Both the position numbers and the translations under genes were made by a program. From Macrocystis pyrifera (Eukaryota; Sar; Phaeophyceae; Laminariales; Laminariaceae), in NCBI GenBank assembly GCA_031763025.1, contig JASSKH010000014.1:10344563-10408562 (forward strand): 64,000 nt of DNA. Reading direction: 5' to 3'. Shown in pieces: positions 1 through 9,045 of this stretch. Within the stretch, counting starts at the first letter, position 1, and each line of letters starts with the position of its first letter. The notes beneath the pieces are model-generated. The model worked only from the letters and a program-made list of their open reading frames with translations, ran no database searches and was not told where the DNA came from.

Positions 1-236
1 CCCCCTACGGACTTAACGTCCTTCCGTCCTCCCAGGTCAACGAACACTCTGCCCAACCTTTTATCTGATCTACGTTCAGTCTCACGAGGAATCCCTTTTC
101 GAAATGCCTTAGACATTGAACACCCTGTGCAAGCATGCATTTCACCAGTTAGCTCCATACCCAAACGTTTTGCAGTGGTACGAAGCAACGCCTCACTCGC
201 GTGACCATAAATGTTATGAAAGTCGTTTACATCCAT
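1..236 (-). pseudogene. Ty1/copia pre-integrase zinc finger and start of integrase (runs off window)
   Basis: Read on the minus strand from the ATG at 236-234, the frame stays open to the window edge. It begins MDVNDFHNIYGH and continues to an HACTGC segment, which gives the H...H...C-X2-C pattern of the gag_pre-integrase domain. It then enters an RVFVDL stretch like the start of the integrase core. The domain binds zinc just before integrase in copia polyproteins. It lies directly after the gag frame at 242-1111 but in another frame, so the rest of gag, the CCHC knuckle and the protease are missing between them. This is a copia copy with an internal deletion. Family assignment is good; activity is excluded by the missing domains. 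Confidence 0.75.
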
Positions 237-241
237 TTCTG

Positions 242-1111
242 TCACAAGCGGAGGATTTCAAGATTAGACGGAGTGAGGGCAGCCAACACCGAACCTACAC
301 AGTCATCTCCCACACGATACGCTGTCGAAACTAACATGCCATCAACGTTTTGACGTAGCACACCCACACTGAATCCTCTCTCTACCCAGGGGGTCAAGTC
401 GAAATTAATGTCTGCAATCGGAATCTCGGTCTCTGAAACGAAAGCCTCATAAAGGTTGTTGTGCCGGGCACTCAGCAGAAAATTCTGTGACCACGACGGA
501 TACGAGACATCTGTCCCGTCAAAAACAGGAGCCTTGGGAACTTTGAAAGGACCCCCACCCAGTGACTCTCCTGTGTTTGTAATGCCGGCCCCAGGAATCA
601 GTGTATTTCCACTGGCGACATTTTCCCACCACTTACTCGACGGAGTAGCTATGGGCGGAACGGGAGACTGGCTACCTAAAGCCCCACTCCTATTCCCCGG
701 GACGAAAGACTGGCTACCGGAAGCCCCACTTAACATCCCTATCGAACTCAACCTTGCAGCACCAGTCGGAGAACGATCCACTGTAGATACATGAGGGTTC
801 AAGCCTGAGTCTACAAGACTGCTACTCCCAACCCGCATGTTGGACACGCCAAGGACTTGGGCATCTACGCCCGTACCTCCCGCGGTCCTACCAGTAGCAT
901 CAGAAGGATGCGTACCGGTCTCTGGTCCGGTACCTCCCGGCGCGGCACCAACAGAACCAGAGGACTCCACTTCCTTTCCCTGTTGATCAACTAGCGACGC
1001 TAATAGAGTCGTAAGTTGGGACAACTGCGTCTCTAAGGATTCAATCCTCTCACCAACACCCTGCGGATTACCCTGGGGTGGGTCACCCGAAGAATCACCC
1101 ACATCAGCCAT
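242..1111 (-). CDS. Ty1/copia Gag-like N-terminal fragment, 289 codons
   Basis: Gag forms the capsid-like particle that packages copia RNA in the cytoplasm. The frame starts MADVGDSSGDPP, then has a short heptad-like coiled coil (about residues 20-48, IESLETQLSQL), then a Gly/Ser/Thr-rich low-complexity region (about 50-185). The last ~100 residues look globular, with an F.G....YPSW...F pattern like the first conserved block of copia Gag. The frame ends after EILRL. The expected UBN2-like middle, zinc knuckle and protease are absent, and the next recognisable domain (pre-integrase, 1-236) follows within a few bases in a different frame. An internal deletion therefore explains the short length. 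The start is the first ATG after the stop-rich leader at 1112-1300. Whether it is translated cannot be judged. Confidence 0.6.
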   Translation of the reverse strand: MADVGDSSGDPPQGNPQGVGERIESLETQLSQLTTLLASLVDQQGKEVESSGSVGAAPGGTGPETGTHPSDATGRTAGGTGVDAQVLGVSNMRVGSSSLVDSGLNPHVSTVDRSPTGAARLSSIGMLSGASGSQSFVPGNRSGALGSQSPVPPIATPSSKWWENVASGNTLIPGAGITNTGESLGGGPFKVPKAPVFDGTDVSYPSWSQNFLLSARHNNLYEAFVSETEIPIADINFDLTPWVERGFSVGVLRQNVDGMLVSTAYRVGDDCVGSVLAALTPSNLEILRL

Positions 1112-1599
1112 GATGAGACAGGTTGATCAGGCCTATCTCGTACAGCAGTCTCGTGCAGTCCAGGGGGACGTCGGAGAAGTCGACTCGCTATAGCGAGTTG
1201 GAAACTCGTAACTGATGGGGACAATATTTGTATTATTGATGGGATCTTGGCCTGAGAGATAGGTCGGCGAAGTGGAGTGAGCACGGTAGGCGAGCTCGTC
1301 TCATCCGCATGGGAGAAACTCTACAAACCAAAGAACCAAAAACAGGTTCCGGAAACGTTCTACGTGGTTCCAGCAACAGAACTCGGACCAACGTACTTCC
1401 TGTCGTTCCACAAAACGTCGGGTTATTCCCCGCACCACAAATATCATGCTCGGAGTAACGCAGCATCCACAAAGAGTACTCTTACATAAGCGAGAGAAAA
1501 TATGTGGCAGCTCAGCAACCTACAGATTGACAGTTCCGTTGTTCAAACTATCCAATCAGATGTTCTGCCCGATCAGTCGATACTACTGCCATCATCATG
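1112..1599. other. Spacer between two divergent copia remnants
   Basis: No LTR, primer-binding site or gene could be recognised here. The segment separates the minus-strand gag from the plus-strand RT remnant. It may include leader or linker sequence of either copy. Confidence 0.4.
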
Positions 1600-2714
1600 A
1601 ACAACGTGATCTCGGCCAAGTGGGTGTACACGTAGAAGACGAATGAGCGCGGTAAGGTAGTGAAGGCGAAAGCGCGACTAGTAGTGCGAGGATTTCGCCA
1701 GCGCCCGGGAGTTGATTTTCATGAGACTTTTGCTCCCATCCTTGCCGCGCCTTGTATCCGCTTGATGGCTGCGATGACCTACGAGTTGCAGCTGGACTTG
1801 TGTCATTTCGATGTATAACAGGATTTTGTTCAGGCCGAACTGAAGGGGGTGGTTGTGATGCGGATACCACGAGGTTGCGGAGCCCTGCTCGGTAAAGTAG
1901 TGCGCTTGAATCGTAGCCTATTTGGCTTGAAACAAGCATCCAGGTCTTAACATGGTCACCTTGTCACCCGCCTGAAGAGTCTTGGGTTCGAACCGAGCCT
2001 CGCAGATGCGTGCGTTTTTCGACTGATCGAGGCGGGGTCTGTTTCCATCATTGCTGTGGTACACTTGGACAACATCTTTGCGGCAGGCCGTAAAGTGAGG
2101 TGTGACCTGTTTTGCGAGGACTTGGGCCACCCAGTACCCATCTAAAACCTTGGCGAGCTCCAATGGTACGCTGGCAGTCATTATTCTCGGGATAAGGAGG
2201 CGGGCTTAAGGACGATATCATAGAAGCCGTAAACGGAAAAGTTGATCAAGCAATACGGAGCGACCACAGTTAGGAACACCCCACTTTCGACTGGCGTTTT
2301 CCTTGAAGAGTATGACGAAGATGAGACCGACGAGGTGTGGCCATTCCGCGAACTGGTAGGGAGTTTGATGTGGCTTACGCACCAGACAAGACCCGACATC
2401 TCGAATGCCGTGAGGGCGGTATCTAGGTTTCAGCAAAACCCCAAGCACAAATACTGGAAGGTCGCAATAGGCATTTTGGAGTACCTGAATGCCACGAACA
2501 GCTACGGTGTGACGTTCCAGAGGGGCATTTGCTTAGAGCTGGTGGTTCAAGCAGACGCAGCTTATGCCCCCAAAGAGACCAAGAGGAAATCTGTATCGGG
2601 GGGAGCCGTAATGTGTGAGGGTGCGACCATCCAATGGATTTCTAGGACGCAGAAACGCCCCACACTCTACTCGAGCGAGGCCGAGTACGTTGCAATGGGA
2701 GATAGCTTCAAGGA
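1600..2714 (+). pseudogene. Ty1/copia reverse transcriptase and RNase H remnant
   Basis: Several frames together read as a copia RVT_2 domain followed by RNase H. The RT starts NNVISAKWVYT, has a stop, then KAKARLVVRGFRQRPGVDF. It continues with LNRSLFGLKQASRS and a degenerate catalytic box HLDNIFA where copia normally has Y/V-V-D-D. From 2242 a clean frame covers the connection and RNase H: NTPLSTGVFLEEYDEDE, RPDISNAVRAVSRF, ADAAYAPKETKRKSVSGG and EAEYVAMGDSFKE. At least three stops and frame changes lie in the RT half, while the RNase H half is nearly clean. The remnant stops abruptly at about 2714, where a ~40-bp tandem repeat begins. It lies on the opposite strand to the gag at 242-1111, so the two are not one simple element. 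Confidence 0.85.
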
Positions 2715-2811
2715 GTGTTACCCAATCCAAGAATATGTATTGTCAAACATGTCAAGTGTTACCGAATCCAAGTGTATTTATCATACGTGTCAAGTTTTTA
2801 CCAAATCCAAG
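2715..2811 (+). repeat. Three copies of a ~40-bp tandem repeat
   Basis: The phrase TTACCnAATCCAAG recurs at about 2719, 2760 and 2799, with related sequence (TGTCAAG) between. It marks the junction of the plus-strand copia RNase H remnant with the minus-strand copia tail. Confidence 0.65.
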
Positions 2812-2850
2812 AAAACCCCCACAAAAAAACTCAGTTATAGTATTCATGGT

Positions 2851-2940
2851 GATTTTCATGGTGAAATTCCTGTGAAAACGGAAGGCATCTTTGGTAAATG
2901 GTTTCGTCATAAAATCAGCGCGCTGGTACTTCGACTGCAC
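2851..2940 (-). pseudogene. C-terminal tail of a second copia Pol, fused in frame to LINE RT
   Basis: On the minus strand the frame 3174-2752 reads as LINE RT up to GEHSEWF and then switches without a stop to [25 protein letters not shown]. That is the typical last block of copia Pol (compare HADFLTKPL at the end of the copy at 6.5-13.3 kb). Here it follows the LINE RT in one open frame, so the present ORF is a chimera made by rearrangement. It lies on the opposite strand to the copia RT/RNase H at 1600-2714. Confidence 0.75.
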
Positions 2941-3532
2941 GAACCATTCCGAGTGCTCGCCGTCATCCGTACGCACGCGAGCACGCATGCCATCGTGGAA
3001 ATTACGGATAATTCTCAGCATCTTGGTTGGTACCCAAAACGTGTGAGTACTTCCCACAACAGCTCTCGGTCGACAGAGTCGTACGCTTTCTGCAGATCGA
3101 TGAAGCACAAGTACAGGGGGATTTCCTCTGTCTTCCAAGCTCTTGCAACCGGCGCACGACGAACAACATATCAATCGTTGATCGTGCGGGGCGGAAGCCG
3201 CACTGTTCCTCCGGGAGTAATTCCTCGGGCTCGCAGTAGTTGCTGAGGCGGGACGCGACGATTTTCAACAAGACTTTGCGTGTGTGGGCAACAAGCGAAA
3301 TCCCTCTGTAGTTGTTGCAATCAGTTCGGTCCTTCTTTTTGTGAAGGACCTTGATGATCGCATCTTTCCATTGCTGGGGGACTTCTCCTGTTACCCAAAC
3401 ATTGACAAGGATGTTGTGAAAGCACTGGGCGAATGCGGGGTGGTCGATTTTCAGGAGTTCGGCCGGGAGACCATCTGGCCCGACAGCTTTCCAGCTTGAC
3501 ATCCCCTTAAGTGCTTCCGTCATCTCGTCCAT
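2941..3532 (-). pseudogene. LINE-A reverse transcriptase, N-terminal half
   Basis: The frame 3532-3002 reads [23 protein letters not shown], then [24 protein letters not shown] and [17 protein letters not shown]. These are the conserved RT blocks of LINEs. A frameshift near 3110-3130 moves it to the frame 3174-2752 ([29 protein letters not shown]). The sequence stops there, before the catalytic YADD, and runs into a copia tail. Function is impossible; identity is clear. Confidence 0.85.
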
Positions 3533-3756
3533 TGATGGTTCATCTCCGAGCGACAGTTTAAGCGGTCATGGTGGCAAGAGGTCGATGATCGTGGAATCGA
3601 GTTTAAGCGATTTCGTGTTCAAATGTTTGTGCTAACCCCCCCCCCCCACCGTTCACGAATTCGCACCTTATCCCGCAACAGCGTGCCATCCTCGTCCCTA
3701 ATGAACTGTTCGCTTCTCGCTTTAGTCCCTTCCAATCCTACCGTACTCTTAAGGTG

Positions 3757-4161
3757 CTAGTAAAAGCCTCTCTGGTCGTTGTTCGCTAGTAGTCGTTCCG
3801 TTTCAGCGAGGTACGCTTCGAAGTACGCATGCAGTCCTGCGGCAATCACCTTCTGCAGGTTCGCGCACGAAGATCTCAGTGTCTTCCACGCGGTTCTATC
3901 CCGGGGGTGGGCACGCAAGAATTGCCGTGCATCCTCCTTCGCTGTCCATGCTAATATGAATGCGGCCAAGGTTTCGGCAGACTCACACCATCCATGTCTG
4001 CGGTGGCGACGTGGAGGGGGTGGTACCTCTTTTTCGACCGCATCAATAATAGCCGCGGTGAAAAACTCAACCATGCCAGACGTATTACGGGGCTGGTTAA
4101 GCTGGTTGAGAGTAGAGATGACCCTCGCGACTACTCGTTCACGACACTTTCCATCGGGCAT
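3757..4161 (-). pseudogene. LINE-A linker between endonuclease and RT
   Basis: A 134-codon frame beginning MPDGKCRERVVARVIS and ending LLANNDQRGFY. It sits where LINE ORF2 proteins have the linker between endonuclease and RT, and contains helical Ala/Arg-rich text (DRTAWKTLRSSCANLQKV) typical of such linkers. The first 60 residues match the plus-strand fragment at 62268-62400 (KCRKRVVARVV, NTSGMVEFFT, DAVKKEVP), confirming that it belongs to a repeated element. Confidence 0.7.
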
Positions 4162-4248
4162 AAAAAGCTGCCTGTCGAACTCTCGGCGTTTTGTCGGTCT
4201 ACGTATTTGTCTGTTGGACGCAAAGTGACCACTGAATCGGACTTTGAT

Positions 4249-5153
4249 TTACAAGATGTTGTGGTCTGAGTCAGCCTTAGCTGGGGCAGGAGGCTGTGGG
4301 ACGACTTTAACATCTTGTACTCTAGGTCGATGGGCTTGATGGGTTAGGATGTAGTCGATCCGCTTACGGTCACTCGGGCTGGTGCCGTTGTGTGTATGCG
4401 AAATCCCACCCTTGCGCGTGCTGAAAAACGTGTTGGTGAGAGCTAACTTGGAATTGGTGGCGAACGACAGGAGTCGTCTGCCATTATCGTTACGAACGTC
4501 ACGCCCATATGCTCCAAGCACTCTACTTTCATCATCACCACAGCCTTACTGCACAACGATTCCTTAATAGCTAGACCTACTCCGTACAGCCCTTGCCTAG
4601 CAGCTGTTGTTTCCTGACCTGAACAGAAAACGCGATACCCTGCCGCACGAAACGCCGTGCTACCGGTCCTCCGGGTTTCCTGCAGGCCAATGAAGTCACA
4701 GCCGAGTTGCCGTCCCTTCGCCAGTACACTCTCGTCATATCCGTACCCGTTCTTCCCCTTTACAGCCAGGGTGCGCACATTGTAGGTCGCTACCGCAACC
4801 AGTGCCTCCTTCTGTCTCTTACGAGCCTCGCGTGCTGCTTTCTTTGCCAGCCGACGTGAGGCTCGTCCCCGCCTCCTTTTTTTCTTCTTTTGTTTATTTT
4901 TCTTCTCTATGGCGAAAGTGGCTCTCCGTTTCGTAGCCCGGTACACGCCTTGGTTTCCGTTGGCTGGGTGCAGCCGTCCCAGCCAACGCCGACACTCCCA
5001 TCCTTCTTGTCGTGCATGCATACCCACGCTGTGGCCAGCCTCTCCAATCCCCCGACTGCCCGTGTAGCGCTCTCTGCTGTGGTGATGTACCCGTCCCGCC
5101 TGAGGGATGAACTCCTTGGCGTCGGGGTTAAGAAGAAAAAACATCATCACCAC
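4249..5153 (-). pseudogene. LINE-A AP-type endonuclease, two frames with internal deletion
   Basis: The endonuclease nicks target DNA to prime reverse transcription. The first frame (5153-4443) opens with a Lys/Arg-rich stretch (about residues 85-125, with KKKKRRRGR), then VATYNVRTL and LQETR. These are the usual first metal-binding blocks of LINE endonucleases. It ends out of frame near 4530. A second frame (4521-4249) resumes at LGAYGRDVRNDNGRRLL and carries RIDYILT and SDHNIL, the last catalytic blocks with the final Asp-His. The central part, where a GDFN-type block is expected, is missing at the junction. Both halves are recognisable; the enzyme cannot be functional. Confidence 0.8.
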
Positions 5154-5654
5154 CCCACGCGGTCCTTAAAGCGACCAGGCCACCAGCCGGACCGCGCAAG
5201 GTACCCTCTCTACTCAGCCAGAAGCTCGATGTTCGTGTGACTGTCGCTAGACCGTTGCAAGTCCTGGCGGACTTCCTCGGCCACACTCCTGTCCCGAAGG
5301 TGGTCTCTATTCATATTTTATCGTGTTCCCAGCTGGCCTGCTCTCAAGAGGATCGGTGAGTTTCCCTGTCGGCATGAAATCATTTGGGGGCAGCTGAATG
5401 ACCACGCGGCGCGCGCGTGTTGTGTCACATGCTGCCATTGGGGTGATGTGATCCTGCGCGCATCATGATGTCGTACGTGCGGTGTTAACCTTTATGATCT
5501 TCAAGGACCGCGCTCCCATTTCGGACACGAGGGACATCAATTTAGACTCATAGAATTGCCTCTGTGCAGTGCCCTGTTGACAGTATAAGGGTTGTGGGTT
5601 TCCGCGGTAGGTAGAGGCGTACCACGACAGGGGTTGGGTTTTCCAAGGGGACGC
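5154..5654. other. No gene recognised
   Basis: The first ~150 bases may be the 5' leader of LINE-A. The rest shows no convincing coding frame or repeat. Confidence 0.4.
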
Positions 5655-5656
5655 TA

Positions 5657-5762
5657 TTACGGAGGTCCATAGTTAATAGGACCTATGGTATACATAAAAA
5701 CCTATATATTTACCTTTTTTTTCCTCACAATATTTGGTCCTATTTACTATGGTCCCCCGTAA
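5657..5762 (+). mobile_element. TA-MITE copy 1
   Basis: A 106-bp palindromic element with ends TTACGGAGGTCCATAGTTAA and its near-complement, flanked by TA on each side (5655-5656, 5763-5764). The centre is AT-rich. Too short to code; it must be mobilised by another transposase. Confidence 0.85.
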
Positions 5763-5764
5763 TA

Positions 5765-6327
5765 GCACCCTTAGGAATGCGTTGTCAAGTACCCGCGCGT
5801 AGGCTCTTCGGCAACATATGCATATGACTAGGAATTAGAGCAGGGCGTTTGCACCCAAGATCCGTATTTCGTAGTTAGAGAATAGTTGATGCAAATTTAC
5901 AAGAATCCTGAGCTTTTTAGCTCTTTTTTGGGTTCATTTACTTACTACCCATAACATGAACGCAGTTTTCCCTCCCGCAGCATCTTCGACGACGATTGCT
6001 CAAGAGATATATCATCCGCTTGGAGAACAGCAATACTTTAGTGAAGGTTATTTCTTCATCGGTGATGTGGTCATTCTTGTTAGGCTTGCCTTCCGACAAT
6101 GTGCAGCATGAGCTTCCATGTTGATCACTCAAAACATCCCTGAAAGAATACAACGGCAGAAATAAAAGATTGTGCTTCGTGCCCCTCCGTGAAATGAAAC
6201 ATGTTAGTGTTTTTTGCGAGCTTTATCTACTCGTTCGCAACTTCGAGTGCACGAAAACACTTCGTGAGTCGTTTCTGGCTGCCTACGACTGCCGTCTGGA
6301 GCACCCGACGCCCTCACATATCCCATC
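5765..6327. other. No gene recognised
   Basis: Only short frames with no recognisable protein are present. Confidence 0.4.
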
Positions 6328-6585
6328 AAGAGCATCCCTGGTTTTCGTCGGCTGTAATTACCGGTGAAGAGCTGTAGCTGTCCGCAAGTGAAGTTACTAA
6401 TTGTGCTCAGAAACACGACGGAGACGTTACATCTAACATTAGGGAGTTCCATATATTCAGGAGCATCCCTGGTTTTCGTGGGCTGTAATTACCGGTGACG
6501 AGCTGAAGCTGTCCGCAAGTAAAGTTATTAATTGTGCCCCCAGAAACACGACGTTACATCGAACATTAGGGAGTTCCATATATTG
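6328..6585 (+). repeat. Tandem duplication across the left edge of the copia LTR
   Basis: A ~130-bp block is present twice (about 6328-6456 and 6461-6585): GAGCATCCCTGGTTTTCG, then a host-flank segment, then the first ~60 bases of the LTR (GTGC..AGAAACACGACG). The 3' LTR has only the LTR part. The duplication therefore includes flanking DNA and happened after the element inserted. Confidence 0.75.
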
Positions 6586-6799
6586 ATATGGGATTGTAAA
6601 AGAGGGATATTTAGACGAATATTCGGCGGGATAAACGGGAGGCTTATTCATGCAACCTGTTGGATTTTAACCTGCATGCGATGAATGAGCTGTCACTCGA
6701 CAACTCGGATATAGTAAAAGAGGAGTTCCGTGTTACTGTCTGGAGTCAACCACGCGTTCCCGTGCCAGCTGCGCCTATACCTTTAGAGATCAATCAACA
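6526..6799 (+). repeat. 5' LTR of the copia element
   Basis: Matches 13029-13314 along its length, including TATTCGGCGGGATAAACGG, CACTCGACA and TTTAGAGATCAATCAACA at the right end. The right edge ...CAACA is shared by both LTRs. The left edge is inferred from the polypurine tract in front of the 3' copy and is blurred by the tandem duplication. Confidence 0.8.
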
Positions 6800-6823
6800 C
6801 ACTAGTGGACCGGTGATCTTCTA

Positions 6824-8277
6824 TTGGCAAGCGTAGCCAAGACCGACCTAGAGAGGTGGGAACCTGCTTCCGGCATGCCTAGTTTCGAAGATGTGCCTAG
6901 TCAAGAAGCCAGCGTGGTAAGTGAGAAGATGATGATAGAAGAGATGAGGACGAAGATAGAGGTCCTGGAAAGGACGATGGAGGAGCAGAGACTGCGCGCC
7001 GAGAGGGACGTGCAGGGGGCAGGAACGGAGGGGGGGGGCGGTGTGGGGGGACGAGAGGAGAAGGAGCTGCTAGACAACAAGCAACGTCGACTGTGCCGAC
7101 ACCTGGGCTGGACCCAATCGGGCATGTCATTACCTTCTTTTTACCGCCCAAGTTTATCCCAGTCGAGACCCCCGAAGTTCGATAATGTAGAGGCCCACTT
7201 TAGCATGTGGCATAGCAAGTTTTTGGCATACTTATCATCGCTTGGGTGCCTGCATGTACTAGTAACACAGCGAACCCAGTTGTGGTAGGTGACATGAGGG
7301 TGTCGCCGGAGGAACTAGCCTCCAGGCATTCCCCCCAGGAGATTAGGGACGCGAGATTGGTATATGGATTGATGATGGAGGCAATGACGGGGTGCGATAT
7401 GGCTGAATTTCGGATGCAGAAGACAATGTCTCCGAGTGGTGCTTGGAAAGAGTTGGAGGACTACTACATGCCAAAGACGATAGCTGCAACACATAGGTTG
7501 AGGAGAGAGTTTGATACCATCCGGATGGCTGAGGACGACAACCCCTTGCTGTTTTTAGGAAGGGTAGACAAGGCAGCAGATGAGCTGGCGATGTTGGGAT
7601 GTGGTAAGAGTGCAGAGGAAGTGAACCGCCACATAGTTACCAACCTCTCGTCTTTGTACACTATAGAAATCAAGTCAATTCTTTCCCGCCTTTCCGTCCC
7701 CCGTTCCGAGATCGATGAGATCATCCGTGACGCGTATGCAAACGACGAGGTAGAGAAGGAGGTGGTTTCTAGAGCGTTGGGCGTGCAGGGAGTGGTAGAT
7801 CAGCATGCCTTGTACGCCGGAGGTGCACAGCCTGCCGGTGGTGGAGGTGCGGGTCCAGGAGGGGGAAGGAGGAACATGAGAAGTGGGAGGTTCAAGGATG
7901 GGCAGCAGCAGCAGCAGCGGCAGTATCAGGAGCAGCAGCAACAGCAACCCCAGCAGCAGCAGCAGCTCCAGCGACAGTATCAGCAGCAGCAGCAGCAGCA
8001 GCAGCGGCGGCAGTATCAGGAGCAGCAGCAACAGCAGCCCCAGCAGCAGCAGCAGCTCCAGCGACAGTATCAGCAGCAGCAGCAGCCACAACAGCAGCAG
8101 CAGCAGTATCAGCAGCAGCAGCAGCCCCAGCAGCAGCAGCAGTATCAGTATCAGCAGCAGCAGCCCCAGCAGCAGCAGCAGCATCAACGGCAGCAGCAGC
8201 AGCCCCAGCAACAGCAGCACAGCACCGTCGCCATCAGATACGTGGCAACCGAGGAGGAGCTTCGTCGGGGGGGATAA
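6824..8277 (+). pseudogene. copia Gag with polyglutamine C-terminus, one frameshift
   Basis: Two overlapping frames, 6824-7288 and 7246-8277, read as one Gag broken by a frameshift near 7250. The first has a coiled coil (MIEEMRTKIEVLERTMEEQRL). The second has a UBN2-like capsid block: AWKELEDYYMPKTIAATHRLRREFDTIRM, VDKAADELAMLG, and HIVTNLSSLY. From about 7895 the sequence is CAG/CAA-rich and encodes ~100 residues of mostly Gln with Tyr, Pro and Arg. The open track begins at a TTG only 24 bases from the LTR, so the true ATG is lost or lies elsewhere. The zinc knuckle follows at 8496 in a further frame. Confidence 0.8.
7895..8222 (+). repeat. CAG/CAA microsatellite encoding polyglutamine
   Basis: Mostly CAG triplets with interspersed CAA, CAGTAT and CAGCCC units. 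A ~99-bp unit beginning GGCAGTATCAGGAGCAGC is repeated (about 7918 and 8007), so the tract grew partly by segment duplication. It lies within the copia gag. Confidence 0.9.
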
Positions 8278-8399
8278 CCGGCCCCAAATGGCGTTGGGAT
8301 GCCGTGGCCTGCAGGTACCGTTGGGATGACTCAGGCCCAGACCCCTTCGGTACGGGTGGAGTAGTCCCCTCCATGGGTTGGGTACCTACCGACCCATTA

Positions 8400-8906
8400 C
8401 CAGGGACGTTGCCGCCGATGCCCCCGCCGCCCGTAGCGACTCCGGCAGGCTGGGGTCCCCCACCGAACAACACGCCATAGAGGCGCAAGGGGCTCTGCTT
8501 CCGGTGCGACAGACCGGGCCACCACGTCGCGGAATGCCAGGTAGCTCCCGCGCAGATGAACGTCGCCATTCCGGGTGCTGCTGCTCCTCAACCCGCCCCA
8601 ACAGATGTACTACGAAGGTGGCTGGCGGAGACACCCTACGGCAGTGGTGAGTATACCTCGGCCGGAGCTTCCCCACTACAACAACCCTCCTCGAGCACTT
8701 CCTCCTCTCCTGGCCCAGCGAGCAACGGCAACCCTACGCCTACGTTCGATCCGCACCTCCTCACCGTGCAGTTTGCGCACCAAGGCAAGGCGACTGATGA
8801 TTTGTTTTGGGTTAATGGGAGAGAAGAGTGGGTAGCGGATTCGGGAGCTACCTTTCATGTGACTGGTAACCCTTTTGGTTTGGTAGACTGTACTCCCCCT
8901 CGGTGA
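8400..8906 (+). pseudogene. copia nucleocapsid zinc knuckle and aspartic protease
   Basis: One frame holds CFRCDRPGHHVAEC at 8496-8537, an exact C-X2-C-X4-H-X4-C RNA-binding knuckle. It is preceded by a single in-frame TAG at 8478-8480. About 100 residues later comes EEWVADSGATFHVTGN, the active site of a copia aspartic protease; the catalytic Asp codon is 8838-8840. The frame stops at 8906, but the rest of the protease continues in other frames (RLMNAAYVPGAHFNL at about 8980-9030). The protease would cut the Gag-Pol polyprotein. It is broken by the stop and frameshift. Confidence 0.8.
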
Positions 8907-9045
8907 CATGAGGTCACTGAAGATAGAGGACTTCGGCCAGATTCTAATTGTGAGGCACAGCTCTCAGGGTGACGTTCAAGTTAGGCTGATGAACGCAGCA
9001 TACGTACCCGGTGCTCACTTCAACCTATTTTAGCTTCATGCAGTA

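Larger units (their letters stand above)
2941..5153 (-). mobile_element. LINE-A: endonuclease-RT non-LTR retrotransposon, 3' half missing
   Basis: Read right to left it has a basic N-terminal region, an AP-endonuclease-like domain (EN), a linker, and the fingers/palm half of a reverse transcriptase. The RT stops before the YADD box. Several frameshifts and an internal EN deletion make it dead. The missing 3' half would correspond to what the LINE-B copies in this window carry (YADD box plus C-terminal domain). LINE-A and LINE-B are therefore probably 5' and 3' parts of one family (inference). A second fragment of the linker lies at 62204-62409 on the plus strand. Confidence 0.8.

Noticed and set aside
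7675..8220. Minus-strand Leu-rich frame and plus-strand Ser-rich frames over the CAG repeat
   Set aside because: They are translations of the same CAG/CAA microsatellite in other frames; only the Gln frame continues the gag.
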